The position numbers were made by a program, and so were the translations under genes. A stretch of 9,946 nucleotides of DNA, from positions 1 through 9,946 of the forward strand of contig CAMPIL010000110.1 in assembly GCA_946886375.1 (NCBI GenBank), written 5' to 3'. Source of the stretch: an uncultured Phycisphaerales bacterium (GTDB lineage Bacteria > Planctomycetota > Phycisphaerae > Phycisphaerales > SM1A02). Below are positions 5,864 through 9,946 of the stretch, piece after piece. Each line of letters begins with the position of its first letter. Positions within the stretch are counted from its first letter, which is position 1. The notes beneath the pieces are model-generated. The model searched no databases. It had not been told where the DNA came from and saw only the letters and a program-made list of their open reading frames with translations.

Positions 5864-7330
5864 TCACACCACCCATTTAGTCGGTTTCAGCGTGCGTTCC
5901 ACCTTCGATTTCCACTCCTCGTAACCCTGGCGGCCCATCAGGCCAAATGTCGCGACCTTGCCGGTTTCGACGGCGGGCTGGTCGTAGGCGTCAATATTCA
6001 GCATCAGCCCGGCGTAGGCTGTGGTGATTTCCCACAGCTGAATGAACTGGCCGACGGCGTGCGCGCTGATGGTCGGAAAGCGAATCGTGAAGTTCGGCCG
6101 CTGCGATTCAACGAGCGCGAATTCCGTTGCCTTCTTTTCCGCGGCGAGCAACTCGCTGAGCGTCCTGCCTTCCAGGTAGCGCAGCGAATCGACTTTCAAC
6201 CCGGCGGGAATCGTCATGTCGCGCTGGAACGATTCAACCTGGAGGAAACCGAAAACCTTGTCGTTGGGTCCTTCGCGATACAGTTGCACCTGGCTGTGCT
6301 GGTCGGTCGTGCCGAGCGCTTTCACGGGCGTCGCGCCGGCGAAAATCTCCTTGCCGTTGCGGTCCACGCGCTTGCCCAGCGATTCAGCCCACAACTGGCG
6401 ATACCAATCGGCGAGAGAGTAGAGCGCATTGGAATACGGCATCATCACGTGAATGTTTTTGCCGCGCTTGGTGAGTTGGATGAGGATGAAAGCGAGGATG
6501 GCAGCGGGATTCTGCGTTGCGTTGCGATTGGAGCATCGCTGATCCATTTCCGCCGCGCCATCGAGCAGCGACTCGATGTCGATGCCGCACATCGCTGCAC
6601 TGAACAGGCCAACCGGAGAAAGCACGCTGAACCGGCCGCCCACGCCGTCAGGCACCGGCAGCGTTTCATACCCTTCCTTGTCGCAAATCTGCCGCATGGT
6701 TCCCTTGGCCGGATCGGTAACGGCGACGATGTGCTTGGCGTACTCCTTGCCCAGTGCCTTCTTCAACATGTGGCGTGCGATCATGAACTGGGCCGCGGTT
6801 TCCGCGGTCTCGCCGGACTTGCTGATCACGTTGATGATCGTGCGCTTGAGTTGCGGGTCGCTGCGGCGAACTTCATCAAGCGTTTGACCCACGAAGTGCG
6901 GGTCGACGTTGTCCAGCACGAACAAGCGCGGGCCGCCGCGCTCTTTTGGCGGCATGAGGTTGTAGGTGACTGGATTGAGCGCCGATTGCAGCGCAATGTT
7001 GCCCAGCGCGCTGCCGCCGATGCCGAGGACGACGAGATTTGCGGTCTTGTTGCGAAGTCTGCGCGTCAGGCGGTTGATGGCGGAGACGTGCTCGGTGCGC
7101 ATGGGATCAAACGGCAGGTTTCGCCATCGCTCCCAGCCCATGCCGCGCGTGCTGTTGAGTTGTTCAGTCAGCGTGGCGAGCCATCCGCCAACGGCCGTGG
7201 CCTGGACAAGGTCATTGGATCGCAAACCGTGCTCGCCGACGCGATCGGAGAGGCAGTTGGCGAAGTCGAGTGACAGCGGGGCGGTGGCCTTGGCAGGCCG
7301 TGAACGGGCGGGTCTGGCTGAGGTGCGCAT
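5864..7330 (-). CDS. pgi: Glucose-6-phosphate isomerase
   Basis: The product is 488 aa and would interconvert glucose 6-phosphate and fructose 6-phosphate in cytosolic glycolysis and gluconeogenesis. It is of the shorter bacterial type. Motifs in order are GIGGSALG (103-110), the phosphate-binding SKSGET (170-175), the family signature GVGGRFSVLSPVG (229-241), the catalytic Glu in QLWAESLGK (E316), the catalytic His in GTTDQHSQVQ (H345), and the second signature AYDQPAVETGK with catalytic Lys K458. All key residues are present, so the enzyme should be active. ATG 7330 is the likely start; no ribosome binding site is visible, and the Arg/Ala-rich first ~17 residues may be an extension. The gene lies 53 bp after the trans-sulfuration gene, so read-through from it is possible. 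Confidence 0.97.
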   Translation of the reverse strand: MRTSARPARSRPAKATAPLSLDFANCLSDRVGEHGLRSNDLVQATAVGGWLATLTEQLNSTRGMGWERWRNLPFDPMRTEHVSAINRLTRRLRNKTANLVVLGIGGSALGNIALQSALNPVTYNLMPPKERGGPRLFVLDNVDPHFVGQTLDEVRRSDPQLKRTIINVISKSGETAETAAQFMIARHMLKKALGKEYAKHIVAVTDPAKGTMRQICDKEGYETLPVPDGVGGRFSVLSPVGLFSAAMCGIDIESLLDGAAEMDQRCSNRNATQNPAAILAFILIQLTKRGKNIHVMMPYSNALYSLADWYRQLWAESLGKRVDRNGKEIFAGATPVKALGTTDQHSQVQLYREGPNDKVFGFLQVESFQRDMTIPAGLKVDSLRYLEGRTLSELLAAEKKATEFALVESQRPNFTIRFPTISAHAVGQFIQLWEITTAYAGLMLNIDAYDQPAVETGKVATFGLMGRQGYEEWKSKVERTLKPTKWVV

Positions 7331-7352
7331 GGCGGAAGGATACCCGCTGCGT

Positions 7353-7379
7353 GGCGCATCCGAAACCGCGCAATGCGCC
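7353..7379. other. GC-rich hairpin between metB-like gene and pgi
   Basis: GGCGCAT (7353-7359) and ATGCGCC (7373-7379) pair as a 7-bp stem around a 13-base loop, inside the 53-bp gap between the two leftward genes. No T-run follows. It may be a weak terminator, a processing site or chance. Confidence 0.3.
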
Positions 7380-7383
7380 GCGA

Positions 7384-8595
7384 TCAGACCTTCGAGAGCG
7401 CGTGATCGAGATCAGCGATCAGGTCATCGCAATCTTCAATCCCGACGGAGATTCGCACGAGATTGTCGCTGATGCCGAGTTTGGCGCGGTTTTCTGGCGG
7501 GACGGAGGCGTGGGTCATGATGGCCGGATGCTCAATGAGCGACTCCACGCCGCCCAATGATTCAGCCAGCGCGAACAGGTGCACACTTTCAAGGAACCGG
7601 CGCGACTCGGCCAATCCGCCCTTGAGGAAGATTGTGATCATGCCGCCGAACGCCGGCTTGCCGCACATGTTCAACTGCCGCTTGGCGAGTTCGTGCTGGG
7701 CGTGGCTGGCCAACCCCGGATAGACGACGCGTTCGACCTTGGAGTGTTGCGTCAGCCATTGCGCGATGCGCAGGCCGCTTTCACTGTGGCGCGCCATGCG
7801 CAGCGCCAGCGTCTTGATGCCGCGCAAGACAAGATAGGAATCAAACGGCGAAAGCACTGATCCGATCGCGTTCTGCATGAAACGGAGTTTTTCCGCAAGA
7901 TCATCCCGATTGGTGACAAGGATGCCACCGAGCGCATCGCTGTGCCCGCCAAGGTATTTCGTCGCTGAATGATGAACGATGTCGAACCCGTGCTCCAGCG
8001 GCCGCTGAAGCATGGGCGTCGCGAAGGTGTTGTCGCAGGCGGTGATGATGTTCCTCCCGCTGGCCTTCGCGATTTTTGCGACCGCCGCGAGGTCCACGAG
8101 TTTGAGGGTGGGGTTGGTGGGAGTTTCCACCCAGATCATCTTTGTGCGCGGCGAGATGGCCTTCTCAATCCGTGCCGGGTCTGTCATGTCAACATAAGTG
8201 ACCTTCAAACCCATTGATCGCTCGCGCACGCGCGTCATCAGGCGGTAACTGCCGCCGTAGAGATCATCCATGGCGATGACGTGATCGCCGGTGTCGAGCA
8301 GTTCAAGCGCAGTTCCCATTGCCGCGAGGCCCGAGGAAAACGCATAGCCGCCGCAGGTGGGATCTTGTTCGCGGCTGAGTCTGGAGCCTTCCAGCGTTGC
8401 AATGCATCGCTCTAGCGCATATCGCGTTGGATTGTGGCTTCGTGTGTATTCGAACCCCTTGTGACGGCCGGGTGATTCCTGCGCGTAGGTGGTTGAAAGC
8501 GAAATCGGCGGCATGACCGCGCCGGTGTTGGGATCAGGCGATTGCCCGCCGTGAATGACGAGTGTGGAAAGTCGAAGGTTGTGAGGAGCCGTCAT
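7384..8595 (-). CDS. metB: PLP-dependent cystathionine gamma-synthase/gamma-lyase
   Basis: The product is 403 aa from ATG 8595 and belongs to the Cys/Met metabolism PLP-enzyme family (trans-sulfuration). Visible family features are FEYTRSHNPTR (48-58, with Tyr/Arg contacting PLP phosphate of the partner subunit), the phosphate-binding SSGLAAM (87-93), DNTFATP (188-194, whose Asp contacts the pyridine nitrogen), the PLP-binding SATKYLGGHSD with Lys213, and SLGGVESLIEHPAIMTHA (346-363). The last block is typical of cystathionine gamma-synthases and gamma-lyases. The two cannot be separated from sequence alone, so the symbol is a best guess; metC/mgl-type activity is possible. An in-frame TTG (8643) would add 16 residues that do not fit the family. 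No ribosome binding site is visible. It lies 78 bp after a frameshifted ArsR-type gene on the same strand and 53 bp before pgi. Confidence 0.93.
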   Translation of the reverse strand: MTAPHNLRLSTLVIHGGQSPDPNTGAVMPPISLSTTYAQESPGRHKGFEYTRSHNPTRYALERCIATLEGSRLSREQDPTCGGYAFSSGLAAMGTALELLDTGDHVIAMDDLYGGSYRLMTRVRERSMGLKVTYVDMTDPARIEKAISPRTKMIWVETPTNPTLKLVDLAAVAKIAKASGRNIITACDNTFATPMLQRPLEHGFDIVHHSATKYLGGHSDALGGILVTNRDDLAEKLRFMQNAIGSVLSPFDSYLVLRGIKTLALRMARHSESGLRIAQWLTQHSKVERVVYPGLASHAQHELAKRQLNMCGKPAFGGMITIFLKGGLAESRRFLESVHLFALAESLGGVESLIEHPAIMTHASVPPENRAKLGISDNLVRISVGIEDCDDLIADLDHALSKV

Positions 8596-8673
8596 GAGGC
8601 GGCATGATATGCGACCGGACCACCGGCGTGCAGCGATTCGCAAAGTGTTGAGCGCGGGCGATCGCAGCGGCGA

Positions 8674-8951
8674 TCACACCCTGCCGAGCGTTTGAGTCAA
8701 CCAGATCGACACCGCCCGAAGGGGGAAGGGCACGAGGCGGTAGACACGCCCCTTGCCTTGGCGACGCTGCTCGACAAGCCCGGCCAGTCGCAGCGTGCGC
8801 AGATGCTGCGAATCGAGGGTTGGCTGAGATGGAACGACTGTCTGAGTTCAGCCGGCGAACGATCGCGCTTGCGAAGCAGCAGAAGCATCTGACGGCGGGT
8901 GGGATCGGCCAGTGCGCGAAAGACATCCGGCGTATTGAAGGGTCGGCTCAT
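8674..8951 (-). pseudogene. ArsR-family HTH repressor with a one-base frameshift
   Basis: ATG 8951 begins MSRPFNTPDVFRALADPTRR, the standard opening of ArsR/SdpR-type winged-helix repressors, and continues in frame to HLSQPSIR. There the frame breaks. The -1 shifted frame resumes as QHLRTLRLAGLVEQRRQGKG and continues RVYRLVPFPLRAVSIWLTQTLGRV to TGA 8674. Joined, they give LSQPSISQHLRTLRLAGLVE, the expected recognition helix and wing, in a 92-aa protein. Restoring one A in the plus-strand A-run at 8811-8812 (ATTCG to ATTTCG in the gene) repairs it, so the loss is a single base. It may be a true mutation or a homopolymer/assembly error. The metal-binding ELCVCDL motif of arsenic/zinc sensors is absent (SPAELRQ instead), so a metal-independent autorepressor type is likelier. 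Its possible target is the downstream trans-sulfuration gene or itself. Confidence 0.85.
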
Positions 8952-8963
8952 GAACATGTTTTC

Positions 8964-8983
8964 ACAAAAGCACAATATCAAAA
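8964..8983. promoter_or_regulatory. Candidate operator, copy 1
   Basis: The sequence is acaaaagcacaatatcaaaa, matching copy 2 at 9111-9130 in 17 of 20 positions. It ends 12 bases before the ArsR start and partly overlaps an imperfect dyad (TGTTTT-CAC-AAAAGCA). AT-rich imperfect dyads just before the gene are usual for ArsR-family autoregulation, so it is a candidate operator or promoter element. Confidence 0.4.
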
Positions 8984-9010
8984 GCAAGCAACCAGCAGCA
9001 GCAAGCAACC
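8983..9010. repeat. Short direct repeat AGCAAGCAACC x2
   Basis: AGCAAGCAACC occurs at 8983-8993 and 9000-9010 with AGCAGC between. It is a local low-complexity duplication of no clear function. Confidence 0.5.
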
Positions 9011-9110
9011 CTCAGCAGGAAGCCGCCATCAGCGCCGAGGCCGTGTGATGGTTCCACCCATTCAGGGCAACCCACCCGAAAGGCGGCCTTTACTCACTGA
9101 TCGTGTTATT

Positions 9111-9130
9111 ACAAAAACACAATATGAAAC
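9111..9130. promoter_or_regulatory. Candidate operator, copy 2
   Basis: The sequence is acaaaaacacaatatgaaac, the second copy of the direct repeat, 147 bp from the first. It overlaps the inverted repeat GTGTT (9103-9107) ... AACAC (9116-9120). It could be a second binding site for the same regulator or a copied promoter element. Confidence 0.35.
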
Positions 9131-9258
9131 TTGAGGACATGAGTCCGGACGGCCGGCGCGGCAACGACGCGAGCGCCGCACACGATTGAACCCGCTCCAG
9201 AAAATCTCCAATGTCTGGATCGCCACCGCGATGTGATCGGCTACCCGCGCGGCGGCCA

Positions 9259-9946
9259 TCAATCGCTCAGCAGTCGCTCGATCGCCGCGTCCAGTTGCGG
9301 GTCGGCTCCGTTCGCGTACCGGATGTCAAACGGCACAGTCACGTCAGGTTGCACACCCCGCCCTTCCAGTCGCTCGCCGTCCACTTGGGCATCCATGACT
9401 GCCAGGTAGAGCAACAGTCCGGGGCGAATCAGAAACGGTCGTCCTGCCACGACCGCCCCAGCCGTGCATACTCCGACGACCGGACCGATTCCGTGCTTCT
9501 GAAACGCGTACGCGAAAATCTCCTTGCCGCTGCGCGTGCCTTCATTGACCAACAGCGCCACCGGCTTGCGCCATTGCGAGTCCATCACGCGGACTTCGCC
9601 ATCGCGAGTGCGGTAGGTGATCGATGGAATCTGGCGATTGAACAGGTTGAGATACTCCGGGTTGGCCCCGCCCCAACCATCCCGAAGATCCACCACCACC
9701 GCATCTGCATCGCGCAATCGGCCATGCGTGAGTTCGTCCTTGAGCAGTTCGAAATACGCTTCGCCCGCGAATGACCACAGATGAATGTATCCAATGCGAT
9801 GTGGCGGACGATCCACCACGCGCACGCTCTCGGTCGCCGCGCTGAGCAGAAGCGGTGCCGGATCAAGCATGATCGGCGTTACGGCGATGGCCAACGGTTC
9901 GGAGGACGCCCGTGTTCGCTGCACGCACAGTTGAACTTCCTGGTCC
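9259..9946 (-). CDS. S41-family peptidase, N-terminus cut off by the window edge
   Basis: At least 228 residues are present and the frame stays open to base 9946, so the start lies outside. The first visible residues, DQEVQLCVQRTRASSEPLAI plus VTP, look like the last strands of a PDZ domain, the usual neighbour of S41 domains. (A GTG at 9924 is in frame but falls inside this strand.) The peptidase domain follows: RIGYIHLWSF, DAVVVDLRDGWGG, then LLVNEGTRSGKEIFAYAFQ with the predicted nucleophile Ser at 9529-9531, and the closing GRGVQPDVTVPFD. Aligned without gaps to Prc/CtpA proteases, the position of the catalytic Lys is Ala (TAGAVVAG, 9454-9456). A Lys two residues after the Ser may substitute, as in other 'GTRSGKE/TAGA' members I recall. 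It is probably exported or periplasmic and cleaves unfolded or tagged proteins; the signal peptide would lie outside the window. Confidence 0.85.
   Translation of the reverse strand, partial: DQEVQLCVQRTRASSEPLAIAVTPIMLDPAPLLLSAATESVRVVDRPPHRIGYIHLWSFAGEAYFELLKDELTHGRLRDADAVVVDLRDGWGGANPEYLNLFNRQIPSITYRTRDGEVRVMDSQWRKPVALLVNEGTRSGKEIFAYAFQKHGIGPVVGVCTAGAVVAGRPFLIRPGLLLYLAVMDAQVDGERLEGRGVQPDVTVPFDIRYANGADPQLDAAIERLLSD

Larger units (their letters stand above)
8952..9258. other. Gene-free region between S41 peptidase and ArsR gene
   Basis: This 307-bp stretch lies after the peptidase stop and before the ArsR start, with both genes leftward. No reading frame looks real. It contains a 20-bp direct repeat (8964-8983 and 9111-9130), a short tandem duplication (8983-9010) and a small AAAGG-CGG-CCTTT hairpin near 9080. 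The promoter of the ArsR gene should lie in its left part. Confidence 0.6.

Noticed and set aside
6059..7273. 404-codon plus-strand open frame
   Set aside because: It lies fully antisense to pgi, whose motifs are complete. High GC at third positions keeps this opposite frame open; the product has no domain pattern.
8596..8673. Possible SAM riboswitch before the trans-sulfuration gene
   Set aside because: The gap is only 78 bp and shows no conserved SAM-box sequence or terminator/antiterminator pair.
8534..8926. 130-codon minus-strand frame overlapping the ArsR gene
   Set aside because: It is a third frame through the ArsR gene and the metB-like start, Ala/Arg/Pro-rich without domain features. 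The ArsR halves lie in the two other frames.
8952..9008. Hydrophobic N-terminal extension of the ArsR protein (start at 9008)
   Set aside because: The extra residues resemble a chance signal peptide and overlap the candidate operator. ArsR proteins begin close to 'FRALADPTRR', as with ATG 8951.
9062..9262. 66-codon minus-strand frame containing ITRSVSKG
   Set aside because: It recalls short repeat-derived frames ('TRSVSEG') in planctomycete genomes, but one weak resemblance without a ribosome binding site is not enough to call a gene or a repeat.
1..9946. CRISPR array, tRNA, rRNA, transposase or phage genes
   Set aside because: I looked for regularly spaced repeats, cloverleaf signatures, DDE/integrase motifs and phage structural motifs and saw none.

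Overview
The window looks like the end of an assembled contig from a GC-rich Planctomycetota genome, most likely a Phycisphaerae-type bacterium. This placement is inferred from gene style only: a PilZ protein with a helical tail, an 'MPLYEY' FmdB protein, a secreted protein beside an ECF sigma factor, and an S41 peptidase of the 'GTRSGKE/TAGA' type. No rRNA or marker gene is present to confirm it. The first ~75 bases are not genomic. They match an Illumina P7/Nextera adapter with index TTCTGCCT, so the left edge is a contig end carrying untrimmed adapter.

Layout: 71-166 (+) is the last ~31 codons of a broken gene, possibly lpxD. 406-1134 (+) is a PilZ-like protein with a strong Shine-Dalgarno. 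1135-1433 is a gene-free convergent spacer holding a long palindrome, a 10-bp tandem repeat and a hairpin that could terminate the leftward operon. 4123-1434 (-) is a tight leftward gene set: secreted Asp-rich protein, ECF sigma factor, membrane-anchored putative anti-sigma factor (overlapping the sigma gene by 16 nt), and a VOC/glyoxalase-fold protein. 4235-5509 (+) is an MFS transporter, divergent from that set and convergent (9-nt gap) with a small FmdB-like protein at 5519-5746 (-).

5864-7330 (-) is glucose-6-phosphate isomerase, preceded on the same strand by a PLP-dependent cystathionine gamma-synthase/lyase (7384-8595). Upstream of that is an ArsR-type repressor gene (8674-8951) with a one-base frameshift in its recognition helix. 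A 307-bp gene-free stretch with a 20-bp direct repeat follows. An S41 peptidase (9259-9946, -) runs off the right edge, with the end of a probable PDZ domain at its truncated N-terminus.

Most genes are housekeeping. The items most worth a second look are the sigma/anti-sigma/secreted-protein set, the frameshifted ArsR gene with its candidate repeated operator, the FmdB protein that lacks its N-terminal zinc cysteines, and the adapter contamination. I see no clear evidence for an entirely new system.
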